Part shown: one piece after another, positions 1-13,991 of the stretch | How the letters are laid out: the number at the start of each line of letters is the position of its first letter | Position numbering within the stretch: position 1 is the stretch's first letter | Assembly: GCF_038449125.1 (NCBI RefSeq) | Contig: NZ_CP151800.1 | Location: 2,886,406 to 2,950,405, forward strand | Length of the DNA: 64,000 bases | DNA from: Kosakonia sp. BYX6 | GTDB taxonomy: Bacteria > Pseudomonadota > Gammaproteobacteria > Enterobacterales > Enterobacteriaceae | Direction: 5' to 3' | Notes under the pieces: generated by a model | What the model was told of the DNA's origin: nothing | Database searches by the model: none | What the model saw: the letters and a program-made list of their open reading frames with translations, nothing else | Made by a program: the position numbers and the translations under genes

Positions 1-905
1 AATTTTCGGCATCGCTACTGCACCCACGCTACTGGGCGCTTTGGTTCGGGATTGGCATGCTGTGGTTAGTTGTTCAACTTCCTTATCCCATTATTTACCG
101 CCTCGGTTGCGGGCTTGGTTACCTGGCTCAGCGCCTGATGAAGCGCCGTGCGCAAATCGCGCATCGCAATCTGGAGCTCTGTTTCCCGCAAATGAGTGAA
201 GCCGAACGCCAGAAAATGGTGGTGAAAAATTTCGAATCGGTTGGCATGGGCCTGATGGAAACCGGTATGGCCTGGTTTTGGTCCGATCGTCGCATGACCC
301 GCTGGATGGACGTTTCGGGTTTTGAACATGTCCGTAATGTGCAGGCGCAAGGGCGCGGTATTTTACTGATTGGCGTGCATTTCTTAACGCTGGAAATCGG
401 CGCACGCATGTTTGGCCTGAATGAACCCGGCATTGGTGTTTACCGCCCCAATGACAACCCGGTGATCGATTTGCTGCAAACCTGGGGCCGCATGCGCTCC
501 AATAAAAGCATGATCGACAGGAAAGATCTCAAAGGTATGATCCGCGCGCTGAAAGCCGGCGATGTGGTCTGGTATGCGCCGGATCATGATTATGGCCCGC
601 GAGCCAGCGTCTTCGCGCCCTTTTTTGCCGTGAAAGATGCCGCATCGACTTCTGGCACCTGGATGCTGGCGCGCATGTCGCAAGCTTGTATCGTTCCTTT
701 TGTGCCGCGTCGTAAACCGAATGGTCAAGGTTATGAATTGATCATGCTGGAACCAGAATGTTCACCGCCGCTGGACGATGCGCAAACCACCGCGACCTGG
801 ATGAACAAAGTGGTCGAACACTGCATTATGATGGCCCCGGAGCAATATATGTGGCTGCATCGCCGCTTTAAAACGCGTCCCGAAGGCGTCCCCTCCCGCT
901 ATTAA
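1..905 (+). CDS. lpxL: Kdo2-lipid IVA lauroyltransferase LpxL, 5' end cut by window
   Basis: Late acyltransferase of lipid A synthesis: adds laurate from acyl-ACP to Kdo2-lipid IVA at the inner face of the cytoplasmic membrane. The open frame is already running at position 3, and its first residues ([11 protein letters not shown]) match the E. coli LpxL N-terminus, so the true start lies a few codons before the window and the ATG at 57 is internal. The membrane anchor ([20 protein letters not shown]) is followed by the HX4(D/E) catalytic motif HFLTLE and the family motif VYRPNDNP. The end, [10 protein letters not shown], equals the E. coli C-terminus. A hairpin terminator follows at once. Identification is very sure. 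Confidence 0.96.
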   Translation, partial: FSASLLHPRYWALWFGIGMLWLVVQLPYPIIYRLGCGLGYLAQRLMKRRAQIAHRNLELCFPQMSEAERQKMVVKNFESVGMGLMETGMAWFWSDRRMTRWMDVSGFEHVRNVQAQGRGILLIGVHFLTLEIGARMFGLNEPGIGVYRPNDNPVIDLLQTWGRMRSNKSMIDRKDLKGMIRALKAGDVVWYAPDHDYGPRASVFAPFFAVKDAASTSGTWMLARMSQACIVPFVPRRKPNGQGYELIMLEPECSPPLDDAQTTATWMNKVVEHCIMMAPEQYMWLHRRFKTRPEGVPSRY

Positions 906-915
906 TCTTGTGAAT

Positions 916-941
916 AGCCCGCATCCGCATGCGGGCTTTTG
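916..941 (+). terminator. Terminator after lpxL
   Basis: Nine-base-pair stem AGCCCGCAT / ATGCGGGCT with loop ccgc, followed by TTTTG, ten bases after the lpxL stop codon. Typical intrinsic terminator. Confidence 0.85.
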
Positions 942-1104
942 TTCGGCATCCGCCTTAATCTTCGCGAAATTAAGATTTTTCAAGTTCCAATAAGAACTCC
1001 CCCACTCACAGAAGCCCTCTGTCTACTTGTCGTTTCTCACCTGTCGGAAATAATAGCGACCACATAATTCCGAGATAAAACTGTTTTTCCAGGATGGAAA
1101 CGCT

Positions 1105-2841
1105 ATGAAAATTCTTTTACTTTGCAGTGCGTTTAATGGTTTATCGCAACGTTTTTTCGTTGAACTTACCGATGCCGGACACCAGGTGGCTGTTATTGTT
1201 TTCGTCAATAATGAGGATCTTGAACAGAGGCTGAAAGACGATCCGCCCGACATTATCATCGCCCCGTTCCTGAAACGCGCCATCCCCGATCATATCTGGC
1301 AGCAATTCAAATGCTTTATCGTACATCCCGGTATTGTTGGCGATCGTGGCCCAAGCTCGCTCGACTGGGCAATTATTGAAGGATGGAATGAATGGGGCGT
1401 CACGTTGCTTGAAGCTAATGCGGAGATGGATGCAGGCGACATCTGGGCCACTCGTACCTTCCCCCTCTTGCCAATGGCAAAGAGCCAGATTTATCGACAC
1501 TTCGTTACCGACGCCGCCGTTGCCTGTTTATGGGAGCTCATCGACAAACTGCACAACGGGCAGCAGAAAGGCAAGCCGCTGGATTATGCCAATGCCAGCA
1601 CGCGCGGACGGGAGAGAAAGCCCCTGCCTGCTACCGCGCGTACCCTCGACTGGAACACCGATAATACCACCACACTTCTGCGTAAAATTTGGGCCAGCGA
1701 CAGCCTGCCCGGCGCATCCACAGTGCTGGCTGGCGTACCGGTACGTGTGTTTAATGTCTGGCAAGCGGATGCTGATGTGACAAAACTGCGCGGACGTTCG
1801 GGCGATATTTTTGCCCGCTCCGGGGATGCCGTTTGCGTGGCAACGGTCGATGGCGCGCTGTGGATCGGCCATTTGCGCCGCACAGATGAGCATGCGAAAG
1901 CCCATGTCAAACTACCGGCCGCCGTTGCACTCGCTGAAGCGCTTCCCGCGCTTGAACCGCTGGCAACGTTACATGTCACGCATCCTGACAGTGCGTGGCT
2001 GGAGCGCCGTGACCGAATCGGCATCCTGCATTTTCCGCTGCTCAACGGCGCATTCACCACCCATGATTCGCTGGCATTATGCAAGCTATTCAAGCAAGCC
2101 ACGCAGGATGAGCAACTGGACGCCATTGTTCTTGCGGGAGGAAACGATTTCTGGTCAAACGGTATTGAGCTTAATTCCATTCACGTGGCGGATAATCCTG
2201 CCGAAGAAGGTTGGGCATCCATCAACGCAATTGACGATCTCGCCGAGGCAATCCTCACCTGCCAGAACAAATTAGTCATCAGTGCGGTCAATGCCAACGC
2301 TGGCGCAGGCGGTGCCATGCTTATGCTGGCTGCCGATCGGGTCATCATGCGTTCTGGCGTTGTGATTAACCCGCATTATAAAACGATGGGGCTGTTTGGT
2401 TCCGAACTCTGGACGCTCACTTTGCCGTGGCGAGTAGGGACGGAGACCGCCCTCGCATTGACCGAAGATTGCATGCCGGTTAGCGCCAGCAAAGCAGCAT
2501 CCATTGGCCTGGTCGATGGCGTTATCGATACCTCTCGCTCAGCTTTCCTTGAAACGGTTATCGCTCAGGTTTCTGAGATGATTTCACCTGCGCAACTACC
2601 CACCAACCAGCAGGAAAAATACCTGAATCGCCACGGCATGCGCCATGAACGCGCATCGGCTGAGTATCGCCAGAACGAGTTGAAAAAAATGCACGCAAAC
2701 TTTTTCGCTGACGATATGCATTTTTCAGCGCGTAGAAAAGCGTTTGTGATGAAACATCCCCCCTGCAAATTACCCGATCATTTGCAGAGATATAACCTCA
2801 TCTGTTCGGCTGAAGTGCTGGCAGAGTGCGAATGCCAGTAA
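1105..2841 (+). CDS. hypX: HypX/HoxX-like hydrogenase maturation protein (formyltransferase + enoyl-CoA hydratase fold)
   Basis: A 578-residue two-domain protein. Residues 1 to about 270 resemble methionyl-tRNA/formyl-THF transferases, with the HypX-type block VHPGIVGDRGPSSLDWAI (about 74-91) and MDAGDIW (about 110-116). Residues from about 305 on are a crotonase fold, with AGGNDFWSNGIELNSIH, NANAGAGGAMLMLAADRV and NPHYKTMGLFGSELWT. In the HypX family, formyl-THF is used to form formyl-CoA, which is split to CO and CoA, supplying the CO ligand of [NiFe]-hydrogenases under aerobic conditions. No hydrogenase or hyp gene is nearby. It occupies the place that mdtG has in E. coli between lpxL and mysB. 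The start is ATG after AGGATGG. The family is clear; the role here is inferred. Confidence 0.82.
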   Translation: MKILLLCSAFNGLSQRFFVELTDAGHQVAVIVFVNNEDLEQRLKDDPPDIIIAPFLKRAIPDHIWQQFKCFIVHPGIVGDRGPSSLDWAIIEGWNEWGVTLLEANAEMDAGDIWATRTFPLLPMAKSQIYRHFVTDAAVACLWELIDKLHNGQQKGKPLDYANASTRGRERKPLPATARTLDWNTDNTTTLLRKIWASDSLPGASTVLAGVPVRVFNVWQADADVTKLRGRSGDIFARSGDAVCVATVDGALWIGHLRRTDEHAKAHVKLPAAVALAEALPALEPLATLHVTHPDSAWLERRDRIGILHFPLLNGAFTTHDSLALCKLFKQATQDEQLDAIVLAGGNDFWSNGIELNSIHVADNPAEEGWASINAIDDLAEAILTCQNKLVISAVNANAGAGGAMLMLAADRVIMRSGVVINPHYKTMGLFGSELWTLTLPWRVGTETALALTEDCMPVSASKAASIGLVDGVIDTSRSAFLETVIAQVSEMISPAQLPTNQQEKYLNRHGMRHERASAEYRQNELKKMHANFFADDMHFSARRKAFVMKHPPCKLPDHLQRYNLICSAEVLAECECQ

Positions 2842-2927
2842 GAAAGTGAAGGTGGAATTTGACGCTCATAACACGAGCGTCTATAGATTTCTGCATGTGC
2901 TTTTTCTGTGACCCAAGGAGCTTTGAG

Positions 2928-3317
2928 ATGGCCGACTCTGAACTGAACTATTACTCAACACTGGCAGAAGCGATTGACGCAGCCCGCGAAGCGTTTCTCG
3001 CTAACAACCCCGATGTCGATGAAGACGACCTCAACGTACAACAGTTCAATGTACAGAAGTATGTGCTGCAGGATGGCGATATCGCATGGCAGGCAGAATT
3101 TTTTGCGGACGAAGAGCAACCCGGTGAATGTCTGCCGATGCTCAGCGGTGAAGCAGCGCAAAGTGTGTTTGATGGCGACTTCGACGAAATCGAAATCAGC
3201 CAGGAGTGGTTAGAAGAGAACACGCTGCATGAGTGGGACGAAGGTGAATTCCAACTGGAACCGCCGCTGGACACCGAAGAGGGTCAAACGGCGGCCGACG
3301 AGTGGGAAGAGCGCTGA
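2928..3317 (+). CDS. mysB: Acidic protein MysB (MsyB)
   Basis: A 129-residue, very acidic cytoplasmic protein nearly identical over its length to E. coli MysB, known as a multicopy suppressor of secretion (secY/secA) defects; its molecular action is not settled. Visible conserved blocks are NVQQFNVQKYVLQDGDI, CLPMLSGEAAQSVFDGD and HEWDEGEFQLEPPLD. I start at the ATG at 2928 because AAGGAG lies 7 bases upstream; the frame stays open further back to 2859, but without similarity. The stop codon abuts the stop codon of the convergent yceK with no base between. Confidence 0.93.
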   Translation: MADSELNYYSTLAEAIDAAREAFLANNPDVDEDDLNVQQFNVQKYVLQDGDIAWQAEFFADEEQPGECLPMLSGEAAQSVFDGDFDEIEISQEWLEENTLHEWDEGEFQLEPPLDTEEGQTAADEWEER

Positions 3318-3545
3318 TCACTCATACGGGCCGTGATGCGCATCCAACGGTAGCAGCAGAGTGTCGAACACCAGCGAAAAGGGCAAATCAAGGACGGTAA
3401 TGTAGCGCCATGAGGAATCGCGGACATCCCATTGCACACCGGGATAGTACTGATTGCCATGGCCCTGGCCAGGGATTGCCCGGCTGATAATGCTGCCGCA
3501 ACCGCTCAGCAGCAACGCCATAACCACCACCAGAATCACTCTCAC
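3318..3545 (-). CDS. yceK: Small lipoprotein YceK (DUF1375)
   Basis: A 75-residue predicted outer or inner membrane lipoprotein of unknown function. It has a hydrophobic signal sequence and the lipobox LLSGC, with the Cys as the lipidation site. The rest (IPGQGHGNQYYPGVQWDVRD, then DLPFSLVFDTLLLPLD) is nearly identical to E. coli YceK. A GTG start at 3545 matches the E. coli length and has AGAGGTGG just upstream; an ATG six codons earlier is possible. It lies downstream of the mdoGH terminator on the same strand and is convergent with mysB. Confidence 0.88.
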   Translation of the reverse strand: MRVILVVVMALLLSGCGSIISRAIPGQGHGNQYYPGVQWDVRDSSWRYITVLDLPFSLVFDTLLLPLDAHHGPYE

Positions 3546-3579
3546 ATGCCACCTCTTCTTCATTCAGGCAGGTAAAAAA

Positions 3580-3606
3580 ATACCGGCGCACAGGCCGGTA
3601 TTTTTC
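3580..3606 (-). terminator. Terminator of mdoGH
   Basis: Stem ATACCGGC / GCCGGTAT (3580-3587, 3594-3601) with an A-run on one side and a T-run on the other. It sits 12 bases past the mdoH stop and before yceK, and could act in both directions. Confidence 0.85.
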
Positions 3607-3617
3607 TTTATGTCGGC

Positions 3618-7947
<4,330 letters not shown>

Positions 7948-9096
7948 ATGATCAAATCCCCCGCACAACGAGAATATTTCCTTGATTCCATCCGCGCGTG
8001 GTTAATGCTGCTTGGGATCCCATTCCACATTTCATTGATTTACTCCAGTCATATGTGGCATGTGAATAGTACCTACCCTTCATGGTGGTTAACACTGTTT
8101 AATGATGCTATTCATGCGTTTCGTATGCAGGTGTTCTTCGTTATTTCTGGTTATTTTTCCTACATGTTGTACTTACGCTACCCGCTGAAACGCTGGTGGA
8201 AAGTGCGCGTTGAGCGCGTCGGTATTCCGATGCTGACCGCTATTCCGCTGCTGACGTTGCCGCAATTTATTATGTTGCAATATGTGAAGAATAACGCCGT
8301 TAACTGGCACACGCTGTCGACTTACGACAAATTCAACACGCTGGCATGGGAGCTGATTTCCCATTTATGGTTTCTGTTGGTACTTGTTGTATTAACGACA
8401 GTCAGCATAGGGTTATTTAAAAAAATCAAAAACAGCGCCGAAACCTTGCTTGGCACTATTTCGCTCGGCAAACTTTCCCTGTGGTTCCTGCTGCTGGGCA
8501 TCGCCTGGGCCGCTTTTCGCCGTCTGGTGTTTTTGCTCTATCCGGATATATTGCGCGATGCGCTGTTTAATTACGCCGTCATGCAAACCCTGTTTTACAT
8601 TCCCTTTTTCATGCTGGGCGCATTGGCGTTCATTAGCCCACGGCTGAAATCGCTGTTTATCACGCCATCGCCGTGGTGCATGGTGGGTTCCGCACTGGCG
8701 TTTGTCGCTTATCTGCTGAATCAGCGTTATGGCAGTGGCGATGCCTGGATGTATGAAACAGAAGCGGTGATCACCATGTTGCTGGGCTTCTGGATGGTGA
8801 ATGTTGTCTTCTCGCTGGGTCATCGGTTATTGAATTTCCAGTCCGCACGGGTGAGTTATTTCGTGAACGCGTCGCTGTTTATCTACCTGGTGCACCACCC
8901 GCTGACGCTGTTATTCGGCGCGTGGATCACACCACATATTCAGTCGAATTTGCTGGGATTCATCGCCGGGTTGGTGTTCGTGATTGGCATCGCGGTGGCG
9001 CTGTATGAAATCCATTTGCGCATTCCGCTGCTGCGTTTTCTCTTCTCCGGTAAACCGCAGGAAAAAACCGCGAAAGACCACGCGCCTGCGCGCTAA
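7948..9096 (+). CDS. mdoC: Glucan succinyltransferase MdoC
   Basis: Integral inner-membrane acyltransferase (acyltransferase 3 family) that transfers succinyl groups from the cytoplasm to periplasmic glucans. It has 382 residues with about ten hydrophobic segments. The family start [20 protein letters not shown] and the segment [17 protein letters not shown] match E. coli MdoC, as do [18 protein letters not shown] and [16 protein letters not shown]. The C-terminus KDHAPAR is also shared. The ATG follows a modest GGAGATAT site. Expressed divergently from mdoGH. Confidence 0.95.
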   Translation: MIKSPAQREYFLDSIRAWLMLLGIPFHISLIYSSHMWHVNSTYPSWWLTLFNDAIHAFRMQVFFVISGYFSYMLYLRYPLKRWWKVRVERVGIPMLTAIPLLTLPQFIMLQYVKNNAVNWHTLSTYDKFNTLAWELISHLWFLLVLVVLTTVSIGLFKKIKNSAETLLGTISLGKLSLWFLLLGIAWAAFRRLVFLLYPDILRDALFNYAVMQTLFYIPFFMLGALAFISPRLKSLFITPSPWCMVGSALAFVAYLLNQRYGSGDAWMYETEAVITMLLGFWMVNVVFSLGHRLLNFQSARVSYFVNASLFIYLVHHPLTLLFGAWITPHIQSNLLGFIAGLVFVIGIAVALYEIHLRIPLLRFLFSGKPQEKTAKDHAPAR

Positions 9097-9103
9097 TCTT
9101 TAT

Positions 9104-9127
9104 GGCTGCTCTGGCATCAGAGCAGCC
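9104..9127. terminator. Possible shared terminator between mdoC and clsC
   Basis: Perfect stem GGCTGCTCT / AGAGCAGCC with a six-base loop between convergent mdoC and clsC. The clsC stop codon lies inside it. No clear T-run on either side, so termination is only suggested. Confidence 0.45.
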
Positions 9128-10559
9128 ACTCCACCGGCAGCCAATAAACCAGCCGCACCAGCACGCGCTGCCAGAAACGGGTTTGCGGTTCCTTCTTCAA
9201 CACAATCTCTTTACCGTCCTGCTTTTCAACCCAGTTAATTCGCCCGAAATGATCGAGCCGCAGTTGCCAGGTGATGTCGCGCTGGCTGCGCAAAAAACGG
9301 TGGTGAATGCGCTGCGCCAGCGTTTCGCTGTCGATCACAAAACCCATTTCGGTGTTCAGCATGGCCGAGCGCGGGTCGAAATTAAACGAGCCGATAAACA
9401 CTTTTTCACCGTCAATGCTGAAGGTTTTGGCATGCAAGCTGGAACCGGAATTCCCTGTTAACCCGCGATCGTGAACCGGGTGCGGGCGTCCGCCGTCGCG
9501 GGTCGGTTTTAGTTCATAAAGTTCAATGCCGTGACGCAGCAACTTTTTGCGCCAGCGTGCATAACCGGCATGCACCACCGCGACGTCGTTGGCCGCCAGG
9601 GAATTGGTGAGAATGGCGATTTTTACCCCTTTGCGCGCCAGTTGCAGCAACAGCGCCACGCCCGCTCGCCCCGGGACAAAATAGGAAGAGATGATGTCGA
9701 TCTGTTTGTCCGGTTTGCCCATCACGTTAAGCAGGCGCTGCGGCAACAACGTGTGGTCGTGCGCTTTCCCCTGCCCTTTGCGCGGGTCGTCACTCAGCAA
9801 ACGCGTTTTCGCCCATAACAGTGGCAAATTGCCGTTTTCCAGATGTGCGGCAAATTGCGTCGACGCCAGTTTCTCCTGGTAACGCACCGCCGTGACATCC
9901 TGACGCCAGCTGTCCGGCAAGCGGATTCGCTCAGCAATTTCTTCGGGGGAAAGATCCAGCACGCTGCTTAAGGGCGAGACAGATTCGCAATCCCAGTAGC
10001 GCGCAAAATCATCGGCGACATCCTCCACAACTGGCCCAATCGCCATCACATCCAGATCCGTAAACAGCGGCTCTTCGCCGATACCAAAATAGGCATCGCC
10101 GATATTACGCCCGCCTACCAGCGTCACTACGTCATCGACCGTAAAGCTTTTGTTATGCATGCGCCGGTTCAGCCTGGCGAAATCCGTCAGGTAGCCCAAC
10201 GCCCGCAGCGTACGAAAGGAGAAAGGGTTAAACAGACGCACCTGAATATTCGGGTGGTTATCGAGCTGGCGTAAAATCTCATCCATGCCAATGGTGTTGT
10301 TATCGTCCAGCAGCAGCCGAACCTGCACACCGCGATCGGCCGCCGCCAGTAGCGCTAGCATCAACAAGCGGCCCGCGGTGTCGTCTTCCCAGATGTAATA
10401 CTGCACATCCAGCGTCCGTTCTGCCATTTCCGCCAGTCGGTAACGGGCGACAAACGCGTCCAGGCTGTCATCCAGCACATGCAAACCGCATAATCCAACA
10501 TGCGCCTCGCAAACGGGCGCAATCGCGCGCCCGAGCCGAGAATCAGTTTGCGGGGTCAT
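9117..10559 (-). CDS. clsC: Cardiolipin synthase C
   Basis: Phospholipase D superfamily enzyme that makes cardiolipin, in E. coli from phosphatidylglycerol and phosphatidylethanolamine with help from YmdB. It has 480 residues with two HKD motifs: HNKSFTVD (about 135-142) and HAKTFSID (about 376-383). The family end RINWVEKQ and LPVEWLL matches E. coli. I chose the ATG at 10559, which aligns with the E. coli start, has AAGG just upstream and overlaps the ymdB stop by 17 bases; the frame is open back to 10619. Cotranscribed with ymdB, which matches the known functional link. Confidence 0.94.
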   Translation of the reverse strand: MTPQTDSRLGRAIAPVCEAHVGLCGLHVLDDSLDAFVARYRLAEMAERTLDVQYYIWEDDTAGRLLMLALLAAADRGVQVRLLLDDNNTIGMDEILRQLDNHPNIQVRLFNPFSFRTLRALGYLTDFARLNRRMHNKSFTVDDVVTLVGGRNIGDAYFGIGEEPLFTDLDVMAIGPVVEDVADDFARYWDCESVSPLSSVLDLSPEEIAERIRLPDSWRQDVTAVRYQEKLASTQFAAHLENGNLPLLWAKTRLLSDDPRKGQGKAHDHTLLPQRLLNVMGKPDKQIDIISSYFVPGRAGVALLLQLARKGVKIAILTNSLAANDVAVVHAGYARWRKKLLRHGIELYELKPTRDGGRPHPVHDRGLTGNSGSSLHAKTFSIDGEKVFIGSFNFDPRSAMLNTEMGFVIDSETLAQRIHHRFLRSQRDITWQLRLDHFGRINWVEKQDGKEIVLKKEPQTRFWQRVLVRLVYWLPVEWLL

Positions 10560-11085
10560 CACCTTGCTGGGTGAGTAATCGTTGATAGAGCCGTGCAGTT
10601 TCATCGTCATAGCAGACAAAGTATATCTGCCGTAACAGAGAATGGTGGGTTAGATAATCCGAAACGGTGTTAACGGCAATTTCCGCCGCTGCCGCTTTCG
10701 GGTATCCATAAACACCGGTACTGATGGCCGGAAACGCGAGAGTCGCATAACCATTCGCATCGGCAAGTTTAAGGCTATTGCGATAGGCATCTTCCAACAA
10801 GCGGGCTTCATTTTCCTCACCGCCGCGCCAGACCGGGCCGACCGTGTGGATCACCGCTTTCGCTTTTAAATTTCCTGCGGTGGTGATCACCGCATGGCCT
10901 GGCGGGCACTCGCCTTGTTGTTGGCGCACTTGCCGGCATGCTTCCAGTAGCGCTGGCCCTGCCGCGCGATGGATTGCGCCATCCACACCGCCACCGCCGA
11001 GTAATGATGAGTTTGCCGCATTCACAATGACATCAACATCGAGGGTGGTGATATCCCCCTGAAGTACCTGCATACGTTGTTCCAT
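10543..11085 (-). CDS. ymdB: O-acetyl-ADP-ribose deacetylase / RNase III regulator YmdB
   Basis: Single macrodomain protein of 180 residues. In E. coli it removes the acetyl group from O-acetyl-ADP-ribose, modulates RNase III and is needed for full ClsC activity. Macrodomain hallmarks are [20 protein letters not shown] near the N-terminus and [12 protein letters not shown] in the C-terminal half. The ATG at 11085 is chosen for its AAAGGGGG ribosome site and fit to the E. coli start; the frame extends to 11163 without similarity. E. coli has ymdA between csgC and ymdB; here only 113 bases without a gene remain. Confidence 0.93.
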   Translation of the reverse strand: MEQRMQVLQGDITTLDVDVIVNAANSSLLGGGGVDGAIHRAAGPALLEACRQVRQQQGECPPGHAVITTAGNLKAKAVIHTVGPVWRGGEENEARLLEDAYRNSLKLADANGYATLAFPAISTGVYGYPKAAAAEIAVNTVSDYLTHHSLLRQIYFVCYDDETARLYQRLLTQQGDDPAN

Positions 11086-11198
11086 CGTTGCCCCCTTTCG
11101 ACCCATTACCGATTTAATGGAGTAAGTGTACCCTGGCATGGAAAGAAATGGCGCGGGCAACATGCAGTGCGAAGTGAATGACAGTGTAGAGGCCAGGC

Positions 11199-11522
11199 TT
11201 ATTTATCTGGCGACCACTGCTGCACCAGTTGCAGCGACTGCCCATCGGAAACCGTCACTGTAATGCGCACATCCGCATCCGGCGGGATATTCATTGTTAA
11301 GTGCGAAAGCGCGGTGGGTTGGTTTGCAATCAGCGACATCAAATTACGTTGCCTGCTTTGGCTCATGCCGCCGCCGCTTTGTCGTTCGGTAATGATTTGT
11401 ATCTGGCAGACGCAATCCTGCGCCACCTGCACCAGCGGAGTGACGGTATAGACATCGCCATGATGAGCAGTGGTAAAGGTGATTTGGCTGGATAGCGCTG
11501 CCAGCAACAGCAAATTGTGCAT
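11199..11522 (-). CDS. csgC: Curli assembly inhibitor CsgC
   Basis: Small periplasmic immunoglobulin-like protein (107 residues) that blocks premature CsgA amyloid formation. The signal sequence is at the N-terminus ([10 protein letters not shown]). The conserved CxC pair is present as CVCQIQI, and the end [11 protein letters not shown] follows VTVSDGQS as in E. coli CsgC. Third gene of csgBAC, but separated from csgA by a hairpin with a T-run, which should lower its expression relative to csgA. Confidence 0.92.
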   Translation of the reverse strand: MHNLLLLAALSSQITFTTAHHGDVYTVTPLVQVAQDCVCQIQIITERQSGGGMSQSRQRNLMSLIANQPTALSHLTMNIPPDADVRITVTVSDGQSLQLVQQWSPDK

Positions 11523-11537
11523 AATGCCTCCAAAAAA

Positions 11538-11562
11538 ACAGGGCCGCAGCCCTGTTTATTAT
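11538..11562 (-). terminator. Partial terminator between csgA and csgC
   Basis: Stem ACAGGGC / GCCCTGT with loop cgca; on the minus strand the stem is followed by seven T residues. It sits 20 bases past csgA and just before the csgC ribosome site GGAGGC. Inference: sets high csgA and low csgC levels. Confidence 0.75.
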
Positions 11563-11575
11563 CTCTGGCAGAAGA

Positions 11576-12013
11576 TCAGTACTGATTCGCGGTGGCGTTA
11601 TTACCGAAGCCGGTTTGCTGCACCGTAACAGAGGAGGCCGACGCTGTCTGGTTCACCAGCGCCGCGTTACCGCCGCCATACTGGCTCACAGAAACTTCCG
11701 AGTCGCGGCTGTTCCACTGATCGATAGTGGCATTATTACGCGAACCACTTTGCAATAAATCGATGCTGCTATCATCAGACCCCTGCCCCACATCGGCACC
11801 GTTGGCAGAGCCATGCTGCGTGATAGTGAGATCTGAGTTGCGCGCATCGGTTTGCAATGCCAGCGCCGCATTGGCGCTACCGTATTGATAAATGCTCAAT
11901 TCGGAATTCGGGCCGCTACTGCCACCGCCGTGGCCATATTGCGGAACGCTGCCTGCGAATGCGCTGGCTGAAACAACCACTACTGCTAATGCCGTCACTT
12001 TGAAAAGTTTCAT
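11576..12013 (-). CDS. csgA: Major curli subunit CsgA
   Basis: Secreted amyloid subunit that forms curli fibres on the cell surface. It has 145 residues. A Sec signal peptide ends at SAFA, an N-terminal stretch rich in glycine (GHGGGSSGPNS) follows, and then come five imperfect repeats of the pattern S-x5-Q-x-G-x-x-N-x-A-x-x-x-Q, such as LSIYQYGSANAALALQ and VTVQQTGFGNNATANQY. Exported by CsgG with CsgE and CsgF and nucleated by CsgB. Second gene of csgBAC, under CsgD control in known relatives. Confidence 0.96.
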   Translation of the reverse strand: MKLFKVTALAVVVVSASAFAGSVPQYGHGGGSSGPNSELSIYQYGSANAALALQTDARNSDLTITQHGSANGADVGQGSDDSSIDLLQSGSRNNATIDQWNSRDSEVSVSQYGGGNAALVNQTASASSVTVQQTGFGNNATANQY

Positions 12014-12052
12014 GGTAAACCCCCATCGGATTGATATTAAGCCGCCGGACGT

Positions 12053-12493
12053 TCAGCGTTGAATAACGCGGATGGCCATCTGCGACTGTCTCTGCACAAC
12101 AACTGCCGTTTTTTGTGTACCAAACTGCGTAATCGCCGCCCGGTTACCCGCGCCTTTTTGCAAAATCACGGCGGTGTTTCCGTAAGCGCCTTGCGTAATG
12201 CTCGCATCGTTGGCATTCCCGGCCTGAGCGATATACGCCACGTTTTCATTCCCGGATTGATTAATCTGCGCGGAATTCCGTCCGCCATGCTGAGAAATAA
12301 CGCCTAATAATTTCGAACCGCTCTGATTAATTTGCGCATTATTATTTAAGCCGCGCTGATCAATATTTGCCGCCTGATTTAATTCATTGAAAGCCAGATT
12401 ATATTCAGAACTTGCCAGGTCATAACCTGCTGCGGTTGCCATGCCTGGCCCCGCCAGCATGGTTAACATCATAAAAACGATTTTATTTTTCAT
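12053..12493 (-). CDS. csgB: Curli nucleator CsgB
   Basis: Surface-anchored minor curlin that nucleates CsgA polymerisation. It has 146 residues with a signal peptide ending about ATA, five Gln/Asn-rich repeats (for example AQINQSGSKLLGVISQHGG and AYIAQAGNANDASITQ) and a basic last repeat ending MAIRVIQR, which in E. coli tethers CsgB to the outer membrane. First gene of csgBAC and divergent from csgD. Confidence 0.95.
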   Translation of the reverse strand: MKNKIVFMMLTMLAGPGMATAAGYDLASSEYNLAFNELNQAANIDQRGLNNNAQINQSGSKLLGVISQHGGRNSAQINQSGNENVAYIAQAGNANDASITQGAYGNTAVILQKGAGNRAAITQFGTQKTAVVVQRQSQMAIRVIQR

Positions 12494-12919
12494 GCTGTCA
12501 CCGCCGCAGTCTGTTAATTACGCGTTACGAAAATGAGTATGAGCGGGATAAAAATAAAATATCTCACGCGCAAGTAGGATTTTATTGACCTTATTGAGAC
12601 TTCCGTATGATCAGGCTTATTCGTCATATTTTTATCATAACGAGAATCATCTCAACGAGCTGAAAGGGGCGATATTCGCGGCCAGCAGAATTTTAAATAA
12701 CATTTTAATATTTATTTTTACATTCTGTTACACCATTCACACTTGCTTTAACGTTGGTAATGGTTAGATTGAACCAGCAGTATTCATCAATTCTTCTTAC
12801 CTTCCCCTTTATGGGCTGAGTACTTATTCCTACATAAGCTAACAGCATCTGTCAGTGCTTCTGGTTTCCCTCGTAATACATAGGGATAGCTGCCGATAAA
12901 AAATAAGCGGGGTTTCATC
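12494..12919. promoter_or_regulatory. csgB-csgD divergent regulatory region
   Basis: 426 AT-rich bases between the divergent curli operons, about half the length of the corresponding E. coli K-12 region. In relatives this interval carries sites for OmpR, IHF, H-NS and CsgD. I see no gene here: a 60-codon plus-strand frame at 12585-12767 has no ribosome site or recognisable product. I did not assign single operators. Confidence 0.7.
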
Positions 12920-13570
12920 ATGTTTAATGAAGTCCAGAGTTCAGCCACTCCAATATTATTGTTAATTACCAAACCGTCATTGCAGGCCGCGGCCCTGTTA
13001 CAGCATTTAAAACATGCGCTGTCGTTAACAGGAAAACTGCAAAATATTCAACGATCTCTCGACGATATTCCGCCGCAGAGCGTTGTTTTATTCGATATGA
13101 TGGACGCGGATAAAAAGGTTATTCATCACTGGCAAAGTACATTAGCCCGTAAAAACAAGAATTTGAAATTACTGTTATTAAATACACCTACTGAATATCC
13201 ATTCCATGATATTGAAAGCTGGCCAAATATTACCGGTGTCTTTTACGCATCGGACGATCAGACTCAACTGATTGATGGATTACAGGGTATTCAACGCGGG
13301 GAGTGTTATTTCTCGCAAAAACTGGCCAGTTATCTGATCACCCACGCCGGCAATTACCGCTACTACAGCACTGAATCCGCATTGCTCACGCACCGGGAAA
13401 AAGAGATCCTCAATAAGCTGCGGGTTGGCGCGTCGAATATCGAAATCGCTCGCGCACTGTTTATTAGTGAAAATACCGTAAAGACCCATCTTTATAATCT
13501 TTTCAGGAAGATAGCAGTTAAAAACCGCACGCAGGCCGTCTCATGGGCGAACGATAACCTCAGGCGTTAA
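12920..13570 (+). CDS. csgD: Curli/biofilm master regulator CsgD
   Basis: LuxR/FixJ-type transcription activator of csgBAC and of cellulose-related genes. It has 216 residues, the E. coli length. The N-terminal receiver-like domain includes NIQRSLDDI and [12 protein letters not shown]. The C-terminal helix-turn-helix runs from [18 protein letters not shown] to [19 protein letters not shown], and the end [12 protein letters not shown] is identical to E. coli. First gene of csgDEFG; csgE starts four bases after its stop. Confidence 0.96.
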   Translation: MFNEVQSSATPILLLITKPSLQAAALLQHLKHALSLTGKLQNIQRSLDDIPPQSVVLFDMMDADKKVIHHWQSTLARKNKNLKLLLLNTPTEYPFHDIESWPNITGVFYASDDQTQLIDGLQGIQRGECYFSQKLASYLITHAGNYRYYSTESALLTHREKEILNKLRVGASNIEIARALFISENTVKTHLYNLFRKIAVKNRTQAVSWANDNLRR

Positions 13571-13574
13571 CACC

Positions 13575-13964
13575 ATGAAACGCGCGCTTTGTGCTGTTGC
13601 GACAGGCTGTTTACTGCTTGTCGCCGGAACCTTACGGGCTGTCGAGGTGGAGGTTCCCGGTTTATTAACCGATCACACGGTCTCCTCGGTGGGACATGAT
13701 TTTTACCGTGCATTCAGTGATAAATGGGAAAGCCGCTGGACAGGCAACTTAACCATTAATGAAAGACCAAGCGCCCGCTGGGGAAGCTGGATAACCATCG
13801 CGATTAATCAGCAGGTGGTTTACCAGACCTTTCTTTTCCCGACCCGACGCGACTTTGCAACGAATGTCGATATCGCGCTGGCGCAAACCCAGCAAGCACT
13901 CGAACGCCAGCAAATAAACCAGGCATTGCTCAGCATTGGTGATATGGCGAGCGACGAATTTTAA
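13575..13964 (+). CDS. csgE: Curli secretion specificity factor CsgE
   Basis: Periplasmic protein that caps the CsgG channel and directs CsgA to it. It has 129 residues with a signal peptide ([17 protein letters not shown]), followed by the mature domain with [20 protein letters not shown] and the family stretch [20 protein letters not shown]. Length and sequence match E. coli CsgE. Starts four bases after csgD, so probably translated from the csgD transcript. Confidence 0.94.
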   Translation: MKRALCAVATGCLLLVAGTLRAVEVEVPGLLTDHTVSSVGHDFYRAFSDKWESRWTGNLTINERPSARWGSWITIAINQQVVYQTFLFPTRRDFATNVDIALAQTQQALERQQINQALLSIGDMASDEF

Positions 13965-13991
13965 AAATGTAATGCTTACCCGGAGGCGATT

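Noticed and set aside
12585-12767. 60-codon plus-strand open frame in the csgB-csgD gap
   Set aside because: No ribosome site, no recognisable product, and the interval is a known regulatory region.
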